Of a stretch of 64,000 bases of DNA, positions 1-9,378 are shown in pieces. This stretch comes from Congregibacter litoralis KT71. GTDB taxonomy: Bacteria; Pseudomonadota; Gammaproteobacteria; Pseudomonadales; Halieaceae. Each line of letters starts with the position of its first letter. The first letter of the stretch is position 1. The notes below the pieces were generated by a model. It searched no databases, was not told where the DNA came from, and worked only from the letters and a program-made list of their open reading frames with translations. The stretch lies in the NCBI RefSeq assembly GCF_000153125.2, contig NZ_CM002299.1, positions 2,988,928 through 3,052,927 of the forward strand, read 5' to 3'. Both the position numbers and the translations under genes were made by a program.

Positions 1-116
1 CCGCACAACCAGCGGTCGACGCCTGCAATGCCGCTCTGAATCCCTCGACCCAGACGCCCGCAGCGGAGGAGCGGCCCTTTGATGACGATGATGACTGGCT
101 GGAGGAGCCGGAGTAA
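1..116 (+). CDS. C-terminal end of an unidentified protein (partial)
   Basis: An open frame runs from the window edge to a TAA at 114-116 and encodes about 37 residues ending in an acidic tail (five Asp in a row, then DWLEEPE). The TAA shares its last A with the ATG of the DUF1800 gene, so the two are probably translationally coupled and belong to one operon. Too little is present to name a family. Confidence 0.6.
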   Translation, partial: AQPAVDACNAALNPSTQTPAAEERPFDDDDDWLEEPE

Positions 117-1888
117 TGACCCGCCACGGCCCGCTTTTTAGAAACGCGTGCCTGGCCGCAGTATTTGTACTGCTCGCGGCCTGCGGCGGTGGATCCGGCG
201 GCGGCAGCTCCCCCTCCTCGCCGGTGGCGGCACCGGTTTCACCTCCTGCAACGCCTACACCGCCCTCGGAAGAACCGCCGGTCAGTGAGGAGCCTTCGGA
301 GGATTTTCCGGCGCAGCTCCAGGGCATCAACAACGCCTCGCGCCTCGCGTCCCGGGCGACCTTCGGGTCGGATTTCGCCACTATTGAATCCATAGACGCC
401 AAGGGCGCCGAGGCCTGGATAGACGAACAGTTTGCTCTCCCCATCACCTCTCACGACGCCGTTGTGGACACGCTCCTGGCCCGGGAAGCCGCGGGAGAGT
501 TTGACGAACTGGCAGCACGGGAAGATAACGATAATCTCTCGGCGGTATTCGGCAGGCTAGCCTGGTGGCACAACACCATCACCGGCGAAGACCAGTTGAG
601 ACAGCGGGTGGCCTACGCCCTGAGCCAGATCTTTGTGATTTCCGATGAGGTTAACGCACTGCTGCTGAGTCCCTACGGCACAAGCAATTACTACGACATG
701 CTCCTCGCAAATGCCTTTGGCAACGTGCGGGCGCTCCTGGAGGACGTCACCCTCCATCCCGCCATGGGCATTTACCTCAGCCATCTCAACAATGCCCGCA
801 GCGATCCTGAGAGCGGCACCTTTCCCGATGAGAATTACGCCCGGGAGGCCATGCAGCTGTTCTCCATCGGCCTTTTTGAGCTCAACCCCGATGGCAGCGA
901 GGTCGTCGATGAGCAGGGGCAACCCGTTCCTACCTATGACAACGACGATATCCGGGAATTCGCCAAAATCTACACGGGACTGTCCTGGGGTGGGAACAAC
1001 AACCGCTTCGGTAGCGATCGCTACAATTTTTCCGAGCCCATGCGAATGTTTGATGCCTTCCATGAACCCGGCGAAAAACGCTTGCTCAACGGCGTGACCG
1101 TGCCGGCAGGTCAGGAGGGCATCGTTGATATCCAGGCGGCCATGGACAATCTCTTCATGCACCCCAACATCTCGCCTTTTCTGGGAAAACAGCTGATACA
1201 GCGTCTCGTGACCAGCAATCCCTCGCCGGCTTATGTAGCCCGGGTAAGTGCCGCTTTTGAGGACAACGGCGTCGGCGAGCGGGGCGACATGCGCGCCATT
1301 CTCAAGGCGATCCTTCTCGACCCCGAAGCCCTCGCCGAGCCGGATCCCCAAAGCGGTTTTGGAAAGCTCCGGGAGCCCTTATTACGTTACACCGCGATGC
1401 TGCGCCAACTGGGCGTTGCTTCGCCCGACGGCTTTTACGCCAACTTCGGATTTTTCGTCCAGCAACTGATCCAGCAACATCCCCTCTCGGCACCCAGCGT
1501 GTTCAACTTTTATTCGCCCAACCATCAGCCCATTGGTGAACTGGCCGCGGAGGGTCTGGTGTCGCCGGAGTTCCAGATCACCAACAGCAACAGCATCATC
1601 GAGATATCAAACCTCATGCGTTACGCCGTGGTGGCCGATCTGGTTAACGACTTCAGCGAGCCGCCCTTCTCCAAAGCCAGCCTTACGCTCGATGGTTTTC
1701 TGCCTCTGGCAGATGACGTGGAGGCACTCCTGACGCGTCTGGATACGGTCTTCACCTATGGCACCCTGAGCGATGATACGCGCAGCGCCATCCGGGACCT
1801 GGTAACCCTCCTGGACGATCCGGAGCTGCGGGTGCGCGTTGCCGCTTACCTGCTACTCATTTCGCCTGACTACGCGGTGGAGATGTGA
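116..1888 (+). CDS. DUF1800 family lipoprotein
   Basis: 590 aa. The N-terminus is a lipoprotein signal with a lipobox ending at Cys23 (LLAAC), followed by a Gly/Ser/Pro-rich linker to about residue 65. The rest matches the DUF1800 pattern: RLASRATFG near the start of the domain, ENYAREAMQLFSIG in the middle and FNFYSPNHQP near the end. DUF1800 proteins are exported, of unknown activity, and almost always lie beside a DUF1501 gene, as here: the next gene starts inside this stop codon. The ATG at 116 overlaps the preceding TAA, which supports the start. The family call is from remembered motifs; molecular function is unknown. Confidence 0.88.
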   Translation: MTRHGPLFRNACLAAVFVLLAACGGGSGGGSSPSSPVAAPVSPPATPTPPSEEPPVSEEPSEDFPAQLQGINNASRLASRATFGSDFATIESIDAKGAEAWIDEQFALPITSHDAVVDTLLAREAAGEFDELAAREDNDNLSAVFGRLAWWHNTITGEDQLRQRVAYALSQIFVISDEVNALLLSPYGTSNYYDMLLANAFGNVRALLEDVTLHPAMGIYLSHLNNARSDPESGTFPDENYAREAMQLFSIGLFELNPDGSEVVDEQGQPVPTYDNDDIREFAKIYTGLSWGGNNNRFGSDRYNFSEPMRMFDAFHEPGEKRLLNGVTVPAGQEGIVDIQAAMDNLFMHPNISPFLGKQLIQRLVTSNPSPAYVARVSAAFEDNGVGERGDMRAILKAILLDPEALAEPDPQSGFGKLREPLLRYTAMLRQLGVASPDGFYANFGFFVQQLIQQHPLSAPSVFNFYSPNHQPIGELAAEGLVSPEFQITNSNSIIEISNLMRYAVVADLVNDFSEPPFSKASLTLDGFLPLADDVEALLTRLDTVFTYGTLSDDTRSAIRDLVTLLDDPELRVRVAAYLLLISPDYAVEM

Positions 1889-3294
1889 TGATGAGAAAAC
1901 CTCATGACCGTGTACTGAGTCGTCGGCGTTTTTTGCAGCACAGCTGCTCCCTCGGCGTCGCCAGCGCCACCCTGGGTTCCAGCCTTCTTCAACTGGGACT
2001 TGCCCGGCAGGCCAGCGCCCAGAGCGAGGATGGATACAAAGCCCTGGTATGCATTCTTCTCGCAGGCGGCAACGATTCCTACAACATGCTCGTGCCTACG
2101 GATGCGGACCTTTACGGGCGCTACGCTGACATCCGCAGCGATCTTGCCCTGCCTCGGGAATCGCTGTTGATGCTCCCCGGCACCGATGGCGCCGGGCGAA
2201 GCTTCGGCCTTCACCCCGGCATGCCCGGTCTTCGGTCGCTGTTTGAGAGCGGACAGGCCGCCACCCTGGCCAACGTAGGCACGCTCCGGTCGCCTATGGA
2301 CAGCGCTGCCCTGGCCTCCGGGAGCGCGGCACTGCCCCTGGGGCTTTTCTCCCACTCCGACCAGATACAGCAATGGCAGACCGCCGTATCGGACGAGCGC
2401 ATAGCCCAGGGCTGGGGCGGACGCATTGCCGATATCCTTGAGGGAGGCAACCCTGCCAACGGTATCTCCATGAACGTGTCCCTGGCGGGGAACAACACGT
2501 TTCAGAGCGGCAGTGTCTCAACCCCCTACGCTATTTCTTCCAGCGGCGATGGCGCGCCGGCGCTGGCCGGCTACGATGGAAATGACGAGGAGGGGGAATT
2601 TACGCGAACCGCCATCGACAGTCTCCTGGCCTCAAGCCAAGAGAAAATCTTCCGTCGGGAGTACAGTAAAAGGCTGAGCTCGGCGATAGAGTCTCAAGTT
2701 GTTTTCGTTGAAGCTCTGGTCGCTGCGGGCGAGCCTCCCACGGCGTTTTCCGACGGTCCGTTTTCCGCGGCATTACGTCAAGTCGCACGGGTAATTGCTG
2801 CCCGGGGATCCCTCGGCGCCAACCGCCAGACATTCTTTGTCACCGTGGGTGGCTGGGATCATCATGATGATGTTATCGATAACCAGGCGGCCATGTTACC
2901 CGCCATCGATGCGGGGCTTCTGGAATTTCAGACGGCCATGAACGCTATGGGCATGGCCGAAAGCGTCACGACTTTTACCACCTCGGACTTCGGACGCACG
3001 CTCACATCCAACGGCAAGGGCTCCGATCACGGCTGGGGAGGACATCACCTCATCATGGGCGGTGCGGTCAACGGGGGACAGTTTTATGGTGACTACCCGG
3101 ACATCTATCCCGGCAACCCCCTGGATGTGGGCCGCGGCATTTATGCCCCCACGACCTCGGTGGATGAGTATTTTGCCGAGCTCGCGCTGTGGTTTGGCGT
3201 GAGCACCACAGATCTCACCACGGTTTTGCCCAACGTGGAACGCTTTGTGAACCTCGGGGCCGGCACCGCGCCCCTGGGCTTTCTTCAAGGATAA
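1885..3294 (+). CDS. DUF1501 family Tat-exported protein
   Basis: 469 aa counted from a GTG at 1885; ATG codons at 1888 and 1891 are equally possible starts. A twin-arginine signal (SRRRFL, residues 12-17) followed by a hydrophobic stretch and AQS cleavage site indicates Tat export in a folded state. DUF1501 hallmarks are visible: LLAGGNDSYNMLVPT, VGGWDHHDD and TSDFGRTLTSNGKGSDHGWGGH. The family has an alkaline-phosphatase/sulfatase-like fold, but its substrate is unknown. It overlaps the DUF1800 gene by 4 bp, the usual two-gene arrangement, so the products probably work together in the periplasm or at the surface. Confidence 0.9.
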   Translation: MMMRKPHDRVLSRRRFLQHSCSLGVASATLGSSLLQLGLARQASAQSEDGYKALVCILLAGGNDSYNMLVPTDADLYGRYADIRSDLALPRESLLMLPGTDGAGRSFGLHPGMPGLRSLFESGQAATLANVGTLRSPMDSAALASGSAALPLGLFSHSDQIQQWQTAVSDERIAQGWGGRIADILEGGNPANGISMNVSLAGNNTFQSGSVSTPYAISSSGDGAPALAGYDGNDEEGEFTRTAIDSLLASSQEKIFRREYSKRLSSAIESQVVFVEALVAAGEPPTAFSDGPFSAALRQVARVIAARGSLGANRQTFFVTVGGWDHHDDVIDNQAAMLPAIDAGLLEFQTAMNAMGMAESVTTFTTSDFGRTLTSNGKGSDHGWGGHHLIMGGAVNGGQFYGDYPDIYPGNPLDVGRGIYAPTTSVDEYFAELALWFGVSTTDLTTVLPNVERFVNLGAGTAPLGFLQG

Positions 3295-3375
3295 AACAGC
3301 CCCGGACAACCGGGACTGGGCAAGGGCCTCGGGTTTTTCTATGCTGGCAGCCTGTTTTCCTATCGGGCTTTCCTA

Positions 3376-3852
3376 ATGTTGATCAACCTCGTTCTGGGCG
3401 TGGCTACCATGACCGTTTGTCTGGCGCTGCAAATCGCCCTCCTCACGCGAGCCCTGCTCTACTACGCCCGTCACCAATCCGCCCTGGACCACGCCTCCTT
3501 TCTCGGCACCATGTCGGTCCTCTCCGGGGTGATGTTTTTGCTGATGTTTGGCAATCTTGGACAGGTGGCGATCTGGGCGCTGCTGTTTCAGTTTCTGGGC
3601 GAGTTCAGCGAATACAGCACGGCGTTCTATCATTCGGCGGTCAATTTTTCGACCCTGGGTTATGGCGATATTGTCATGAGCGAGAAGCGGAAACTTCTGG
3701 GTCCCATACAGGCGATTAACGGGGTATTGATGGTGGGCATGTCCACGGCGGCCGTAATGACGACCCTCCGCGATGCGGTGAAGCACAAAACCGATAGTTG
3801 GGCTGCGGAGCACGCACCGCAAATCCGGAACCTCGTTGACCCGGACAAATAA
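3376..3852 (+). CDS. Small ion channel-like membrane protein
   Basis: 158 aa with about four hydrophobic segments (roughly 5-28, 45-62, 66-80 and 110-130). Between the last two lies FSTLGYGDIVMS, which matches the potassium-channel selectivity filter pattern T-x-G-Y-G-D. It lacks any cytoplasmic RCK or cyclic-nucleotide domain, so it is a minimal pore-only protein of the Ion_trans_2 type. The ATG follows the DUF1501 stop by 81 bp. K+ selectivity is inferred from the filter only; no neighbour suggests a specific role. Confidence 0.75.
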   Translation: MLINLVLGVATMTVCLALQIALLTRALLYYARHQSALDHASFLGTMSVLSGVMFLLMFGNLGQVAIWALLFQFLGEFSEYSTAFYHSAVNFSTLGYGDIVMSEKRKLLGPIQAINGVLMVGMSTAAVMTTLRDAVKHKTDSWAAEHAPQIRNLVDPDK

Positions 3853-3911
3853 GCGGCGGCTCTGGCTGCTCGCGACGAAGAAAAAAACAATAATGACAAG
3901 GAGCACGAGAA

Positions 3912-5525
3912 ATGCTGACGGAGTCTTATGTTAAGGGGCCGGTGGAGCCCGCGGTCCGAGATCTCACCATAGGCGATGCCCTGCGGGAAGCCGCCGCCGA
4001 ATGTCCCGAGGCGCTGGCCATGATTGCCGGCACGCCGAAACCGGATCAACGCCGGCAGTGGACCTACGCCGAGCTCCTCGAAGAGGCAGAACTCACAGCC
4101 CGCGCTCTTCTTACAAATTTTGAGACCGGCGACCGCGTTGCCGTGTGGGCACCCAATATTCCCGAGTGGATCATCATGGAATATGGCTGTGCCCTCGCCG
4201 GCATTGTCCTGGTCACCGTGAACCCCTCCTATCAAAGTGATGAGTTGGCGTATGTGCTCCGTCAATCCCGGGCATCGGGGCTGTTTCTGCTCCCGGAGTT
4301 TCGCGGCAACCCCATGCAAAAGCATCTTGAAAAGGCCCGGGGCGACTGCCCGGATCTAAAAAAAGTCGTGCTGTTCAACGAGTGGCAGGCGTTTCTGGCC
4401 ACCGCAGGGGACCACGCTTTGCCCGAGGTAAAACCCGACGATGCCTGCATGATTCAGTACACCTCGGGCACCACGGGTTTCCCCAAAGGGGCGCTCCTCC
4501 ACCACCGCGGCCTCGTGAACAATGGCGCCCACACCCTGAGCATTATGGGCGCAGCACAGGGTGGCACTTACATGGGCATCATGCCCTTGTTCCATACCGG
4601 CGGCTGCGTGCTTGCAGTCCTCGGCGCCCTGTCCAAACGCTCTGCTCTGGTGCTCGTGGAGGCCTTTGAACCGGGTTTGGTACTGGCGCTCATGGAAGAA
4701 TACCGCGCCGCCGCCATGCTCGGTGTACCCACAATGCTCATTGCCATGGTGGAGCACCCGAGCTTTCCTGAACGTGACCTGTCGTCTGTGAAAGCACTCT
4801 GCTCCGGCGGCTCCACGGTGCCTGCAGATCTCGTCCGGCGTCTTGAGGCGGCCGTCGGTGCGCCCTTTACCATCGTATTTGGTCAGACCGAGTGCTCCCC
4901 CGTGGCGTGCATGACCCACCCCGATGACAGCATCGACGACAAGGCCCACACCCTGGGGCAGGCCATGCCCGGCGTTGAACTGAAGGTTGTGGATCCGGAG
5001 ACCGGTGCCACCCAACCCGTGGGAGTACTGGGAGAGTTCTGCACCCGTGGCTATCACGTGATGCACGAATACTTTGAGAATCCTGAGGCCACCACCAAAA
5101 CCATCGACGCCGAAGGCTGGCTGCACACGGGAGACCTGTGCTCCATGGACGAGCGGGGCTACTGCAAGATCGAGGGAAGACTGAAGGATATGATTATCCG
5201 CGGTGGCGAGAACATCTACCCGCGGGAAATCGAAGAACTGCTGTTTCAGCATCCCAGCGTTGGGGAAGTGGCCGTGGTGGGCTTACCCAGCGAACGACTC
5301 GGTGAGGAGGTCGGCGTTTTTCTTCGCCCCGCACCCAACAACCGCCTCTGCCGGGACACGCTGTTTGCCTACCTCCGGGAACATCTCTCACCGCAGAAGA
5401 CCCCCAGGTACTGGTATGAGGTGGAGAACTACCCGATGACGGGATCGGGTAAAATCCAGAAGTTCGAGTTGCGTAAAAGCTGGGAAAACGGCGAGCACAG
5501 CGAGATGCCCGCGGGTGGCGGATAA
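3912..5525 (+). CDS. AMP-dependent fatty-acyl-CoA synthetase/ligase
   Basis: 537 aa, normal length for the ANL superfamily. The AMP-binding P-loop YTSGTTGFPKGA is at about residues 183-194, GQTECSP in the middle, GRLKDMIIRGGENIYPREIEE in the hinge, and the catalytic Lys region GSGKIQKFELR near the C-terminus. It activates a carboxylic acid to its AMP ester and then to the CoA thioester in the cytoplasm. A good ribosome site (AAGGAG) precedes the ATG at 3912. The convergent neighbour is a crotonase, consistent with fatty-acid or other acyl-CoA degradation. The chain-length or aromatic specificity cannot be read from the sequence. Confidence 0.92.
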   Translation: MLTESYVKGPVEPAVRDLTIGDALREAAAECPEALAMIAGTPKPDQRRQWTYAELLEEAELTARALLTNFETGDRVAVWAPNIPEWIIMEYGCALAGIVLVTVNPSYQSDELAYVLRQSRASGLFLLPEFRGNPMQKHLEKARGDCPDLKKVVLFNEWQAFLATAGDHALPEVKPDDACMIQYTSGTTGFPKGALLHHRGLVNNGAHTLSIMGAAQGGTYMGIMPLFHTGGCVLAVLGALSKRSALVLVEAFEPGLVLALMEEYRAAAMLGVPTMLIAMVEHPSFPERDLSSVKALCSGGSTVPADLVRRLEAAVGAPFTIVFGQTECSPVACMTHPDDSIDDKAHTLGQAMPGVELKVVDPETGATQPVGVLGEFCTRGYHVMHEYFENPEATTKTIDAEGWLHTGDLCSMDERGYCKIEGRLKDMIIRGGENIYPREIEELLFQHPSVGEVAVVGLPSERLGEEVGVFLRPAPNNRLCRDTLFAYLREHLSPQKTPRYWYEVENYPMTGSGKIQKFELRKSWENGEHSEMPAGGG

Positions 5526-5543
5526 GGCTGACTCCTCCTGCGG

Positions 5544-6413
5544 TCAGTCACCCGGTCGCGCAGGCCCCAGGTCCTTGCTGACTCCCTCGGCGATGTTTGC
5601 GCCGGAATCCCGCTCGGCGACCGCCTGTTTAAAACCCACGTCCACGGCGCGCTCACGGAACCACAAACCTTCGGGAGAGTGTCGCGCCACGCCGTCAAAA
5701 AAGTTGGCAAAGCGCTGCGTGTTAGCAAGTCCCATGGCCTCGTAAGCCTGGTTCACCACCATTTTGCTCATCATAAGCTGGTTGCGCGGCACGCCTTTGA
5801 TACGATCGCAAAGGGCTGCCACAGCCCCATCCAGATCCTCAGCCGGCACCGAGGCCTGAATCAGGCCCATTTCTGCCGCTTCGCTACCGCTGATCAAATC
5901 TCCGGTGAACAACATACGCTTTGCGTTTTCGATGCCCAGGCGGTACACCCACATCATCGTCGTGGGGATACCCCAGACCCGTGCGGGCGGATAGCCGATA
6001 CGCGCGTCATCGGCCATCACGATCATGTCGCAACAGAGCGCTATGTCGCTCCCCCCCGCCGCCGCCGCACCGTGAATCTTGCAGATGGTCGGCTTGCTGG
6101 CACGCCAGAGGGACATAAAGTCCTCGGTGTTGCGGGACATCATGGCGTAATCCAGCGTGGGGTCCCAGGGCATCTCCTGATTGCCGTGCATTTCTCCGGG
6201 GGTCTGGGCGTACTCCACGAGGTCGTAGCCGCCGCAGAAGCCCTTCCCGGCACCCTGAAGAACAATGACATGTACGTCGGGATCCGCATCCGCCCGCTCC
6301 ACGGCCTCCCGCAGATCGCCAGGCAACTGCGTATTGATAGCGTTCAGGCGCTCGGGGCGATTGAGCGTGAGTGTTGCAACGCGATCATGGGTTTCATAAA
6401 TCACCGTGGACAT
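5544..6413 (-). CDS. Enoyl-CoA hydratase/isomerase (crotonase) family protein
   Basis: 289 aa. Crotonase features: an N-terminal [15 protein letters not shown] strand-turn, the first oxyanion-hole segment [13 protein letters not shown], and the second, [22 protein letters not shown]. The family binds acyl-CoA thioesters and stabilises the enolate; typical reactions are 2-enoyl-CoA hydration or isomerisation. The ORF ends convergently 18 bp from the acyl-CoA ligase stop, so the pair may share a substrate but not a transcript. The exact reaction is not predictable because the acid/base residues vary across subfamilies. Confidence 0.88.
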   Translation of the reverse strand: MSTVIYETHDRVATLTLNRPERLNAINTQLPGDLREAVERADADPDVHVIVLQGAGKGFCGGYDLVEYAQTPGEMHGNQEMPWDPTLDYAMMSRNTEDFMSLWRASKPTICKIHGAAAAGGSDIALCCDMIVMADDARIGYPPARVWGIPTTMMWVYRLGIENAKRMLFTGDLISGSEAAEMGLIQASVPAEDLDGAVAALCDRIKGVPRNQLMMSKMVVNQAYEAMGLANTQRFANFFDGVARHSPEGLWFRERAVDVGFKQAVAERDSGANIAEGVSKDLGPARPGD

Positions 6414-6588
6414 AGCCGGGCCTCTTCCTTTGCATTATGCGGATTCAGGCAGGATCATACCGCGACTCAAGGGTGCTAACGGAAGCGCCGGGCTTCCGGG
6501 CTTCCGGGCTTTTTGCGATTGGCCACGTCCATGCCCACGGTCGGAGCGCGTACAATACGCCGTCCTCATAAAAACGGAGAATGTCGCC

Positions 6589-7215
6589 ATGCTTACAGTC
6601 CATCACCTCAACAACTCCCGTTCCCAGCGGGTCCTCTGGCTTCTGGAAGAGCTGGGCGTTGAATACGAGGTACGCAACTACGAACGGGACTTAGAGACCA
6701 ATCTTGCGCCGCCGGAGCTGCTGGAGATTCACCCCCTGGGCAAGTCCCCGGTGCTGACAGATGAGGTCAACACCGTCATAGAATCGGGTGCAATCATCGA
6801 CTACATCGTCCGCCACTACGGTCAGGGACGGCTGGCTCCCGAGCCGGGAACACCTGCTTACGAAAACTATTTGCAGTGGATGCATTACGCCGAGGGAAGC
6901 GCGATGCTGCCACTGATGCTCAAAATGTATACGGGCCGGCTCCCCGATGGCGGCGAGGCCTTGCAGCCGCGTATCAACAGCGAATTGGATAATCACCTGG
7001 GATTCATGGATCGCGCCCTGGCGGATCAGGACTGGTTCGTCGCCGATACCTTCAGCGCTGCGGACATACAGCTATCCTTCGTGCCGCAAGTGGGCAAGCT
7101 TCTATATGGTCTGGACAACTTCCCCAATCTTGCAGGCTTTCTCGATCGGATTCACGCCCGCCCTGCCTACAAACGCGCCCTTGAACGGGGTGGTCCCTAC
7201 GCCTTTGGCAGCTAG
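6589..7215 (+). CDS. Glutathione S-transferase family protein
   Basis: 208 aa from the ATG at 6589, chosen because GGAGA lies 8 bp upstream and the protein then begins directly with the thioredoxin-like GST domain (MLTVHHLNNSRSQRVLWLLEE). The frame is open further upstream, but that extension overlaps the divergent crotonase gene and has no GST homology. The N-terminal domain contains the GSH-binding SPVLTDE and ESGAIIDYI motifs (P for the cis-Pro and E-S for the gamma-glutamyl contact), and the C-terminal all-alpha domain contains FSAADIQLSF. Likely cytoplasmic glutathione-dependent transferase or isomerase; substrate unknown. Confidence 0.88.
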   Translation: MLTVHHLNNSRSQRVLWLLEELGVEYEVRNYERDLETNLAPPELLEIHPLGKSPVLTDEVNTVIESGAIIDYIVRHYGQGRLAPEPGTPAYENYLQWMHYAEGSAMLPLMLKMYTGRLPDGGEALQPRINSELDNHLGFMDRALADQDWFVADTFSAADIQLSFVPQVGKLLYGLDNFPNLAGFLDRIHARPAYKRALERGGPYAFGS

Positions 7216-7224
7216 GGGGCTTTC

Positions 7225-8247
7225 ATGAGGAAGCTCGATGAAAAGCTCAGGGCGCGCGCCGTCGCGCCAGAGCTGCCCATCCTGCGGCTGCAGCGATGGA
7301 GCCGTCTGCATCCCATGGCCTTTGGTACCCTCGTCGGTCTGTTGGTTCTCGCCGGCATGATGTCGCCGCTTCTGGGGTTTCCAGCAAACCGCGCCCTGTT
7401 TAACGACCTGCTGGGTTCCGGGCTTTTTTTCGCCACCAGCCTGGGCATCATCGCGGGCTTCTCAAGACCGGTATTTGAAGGCGCCGCTCAGGATTTACGC
7501 GAGCTTGGCAGTGTTATCCCCTGGTCCGATGACGACGTGCAGAGGGCCAGCGACGCCCTTTCCCGGCTGACCCATCAGCAGGTCTGGCGGGCTCTTGCAT
7601 TGGGATTCGTAGCGGGACTGGCGCACTCCTATGTACTGAACCTCCAGGCATCCTCATGGCAGTTTGCCCTGCCGCAGTTTATTGCGACGGTGCTCCTGTG
7701 GCTGGCCATGTTCGTGACGGTACCCCCCCTGATCATGAACGCCCTGCTGTTTTCCTCCCTGGGCCGGATCGCCAGACCTGATCTGTTGCGCCCCTCGCGA
7801 CATGCAGCTTTTGGGGCTGCAGCGCTCCGTCCTGCCTTACTGCTAACCAGTCTCCTATGCGCCTATGCCCTGTTGTTTTTGGGCGGCGAAAATCCCCTGG
7901 AAGGCCCCGTACTTATCGGTGTCATGGGCGGCCTGATACCGCTTGTGGGCATCGTGGCGTTTCCCCTGCGAGGCATTCGCAAGCGGATCCGCGAGCAACG
8001 GGCATCCACCCTGGCGGCCCTCGATACTCGTCTCGACGCGATCACCGAGGGGGACATTGCGAAGGCGGACGCCGACGCGCTGTTTCAACTCGATGCGGTG
8101 CTGGATATGCGCGAACGTGTCGCGCGGGCACCGGCCTGGCCCTTTGATGTGGATGCCCTGAAACGTATTCTGCTCTTTACCGTGTTACCGCCCCTCACCT
8201 GGGCCGCGGCCGCCATCGTCGAAATCATGATCGACAGCGTTCTGTAA
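7225..8247 (+). CDS. Hypothetical multi-pass membrane protein
   Basis: 340 aa. About seven hydrophobic segments can be seen (near residues 33-50, 68-85, 128-145, 152-175, 195-218, 228-245 and 310-330), with a charged, probably cytoplasmic stretch RKRIREQRASTLAALDTRLDA between the last two. No recognisable motif. It starts 9 bp after the GST gene and is likely cotranscribed with it. Function unknown; homologues would be expected in related marine gammaproteobacteria. Confidence 0.7.
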   Translation: MRKLDEKLRARAVAPELPILRLQRWSRLHPMAFGTLVGLLVLAGMMSPLLGFPANRALFNDLLGSGLFFATSLGIIAGFSRPVFEGAAQDLRELGSVIPWSDDDVQRASDALSRLTHQQVWRALALGFVAGLAHSYVLNLQASSWQFALPQFIATVLLWLAMFVTVPPLIMNALLFSSLGRIARPDLLRPSRHAAFGAAALRPALLLTSLLCAYALLFLGGENPLEGPVLIGVMGGLIPLVGIVAFPLRGIRKRIREQRASTLAALDTRLDAITEGDIAKADADALFQLDAVLDMRERVARAPAWPFDVDALKRILLFTVLPPLTWAAAAIVEIMIDSVL

Positions 8248-8282
8248 ACTTTCGTAGCAGTGATCAATAAAAAGGAAAAACC

Positions 8283-9299
8283 ATGACCACGAATCAAACC
8301 TGGGTACTGCGGGCGCGTCCCGTAGGCGATATCAAAGACAGCGATCTGGAACTTGTTGAAAGCCCTTTGGGGGACCTGGCTGACGGTCACGTCCGCGTCA
8401 AAACCATCTATCTCTCCCTGGACCCCACGAATCGCATCTGGATGAGTGACGCGGATGCGTATCTGCCGCCGGTAGAGATTGGCGAAGGTATGCGCGGCGG
8501 CAGCATCGGGGTAGTCGTAGAAAGCCGCCACGAGCAGGTGGAGAACGGTGCCATCGTCAACACCGGGCTTTCACAATGGGCACGCTACAACGATATTCCC
8601 GGCGACCTGGTGAACGTTCTGCCTGCGATACCGGGGCTACCCCTCACCGCCTTTATGGGCCCCCTCGGCGCGACGGGCATGACTGCCTACTTCGGTCTTA
8701 CAGATATCGGCAAGCCCAGGGCGGGAGAGACCCTGGTAGTCTCCGCGGCGGCGGGCGCCGTAGGTTCCATGGTCGGTCAGATCGGCAAGATCCATGGCTG
8801 TCGCGTGGTGGGTATTGCCGGCAGCGACGAAAAATGCCAATGGCTGACGGAGAAGGCCGGCTTTGATGCCGCCATTAATTACAAAACCGGAGACGTGGGC
8901 GAAGCGCTGAACCGTCACTGTCCTGACGGTATCGATATTAACTTCGAAAACGTCGGCGGAGAGATCATGGACGCCGTCATTGCGCGCCTCAATGATTTTT
9001 CGCGCATGCCCCTCTGTGGGCTGATTTCCAGCTACAACGACACCGATGCCACGCCCGGCCCTTACAATTTTGCCAATCTGCTCATGCGTCGCACGCTGCT
9101 CAAGGGCTTTATCATCCTTGACTATCTCGACCGCTTTCCCGAAGGTATGCAAGCCATGGCGGGCTGGCTCATGGAGGGCAAAATCCGCTTCGAGACCGAT
9201 GTCGTGGAGGGACTCGAGCAAGCCCCCGCTGCACTGGAACGCCTTTTTACCGGCAAAAATCTCGGCAAGCTTGTAGTTCGTGTATCGGAAGAGCCCTAG
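8283..9299 (+). CDS. NADP-dependent medium-chain oxidoreductase (COG2130 type)
   Basis: 338 aa, the length of the zinc-free leukotriene B4 12-hydroxydehydrogenase/CurA-like branch of the MDR superfamily. Visible motifs are the substrate-domain segment YLSLDPTNRIWM, the glycine-rich Rossmann motif AAGAVGSMVGQ at about 155-165, and DINFENVGGEIMDAV. Such enzymes reduce the C=C bond of alpha,beta-unsaturated ketones or aldehydes with NADPH. An AAGGAAAAACC ribosome-binding stretch precedes the ATG. Substrate not predictable. Confidence 0.88.
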   Translation: MTTNQTWVLRARPVGDIKDSDLELVESPLGDLADGHVRVKTIYLSLDPTNRIWMSDADAYLPPVEIGEGMRGGSIGVVVESRHEQVENGAIVNTGLSQWARYNDIPGDLVNVLPAIPGLPLTAFMGPLGATGMTAYFGLTDIGKPRAGETLVVSAAAGAVGSMVGQIGKIHGCRVVGIAGSDEKCQWLTEKAGFDAAINYKTGDVGEALNRHCPDGIDINFENVGGEIMDAVIARLNDFSRMPLCGLISSYNDTDATPGPYNFANLLMRRTLLKGFIILDYLDRFPEGMQAMAGWLMEGKIRFETDVVEGLEQAPAALERLFTGKNLGKLVVRVSEEP

Positions 9300-9378
9300 A
9301 ACAGATCTCCTCGGGGGAAAAAGGCGTATCCATGGTACTACGGCGTTTTTTCGTCGGGCCTGACAGCGGAGATCCGAA

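Noticed and set aside
557..1351. A 264-codon minus-strand frame opposite the DUF1800 gene
   Set aside because: Shadow frame of a GC-rich coding region; no domain, no ribosome site, and the opposite strand has a clear family match.
6406..6588. An N-terminal extension of the GST protein
   Set aside because: It overlaps the divergent crotonase gene and has no GST-like sequence; ATG 6589 has the ribosome site.
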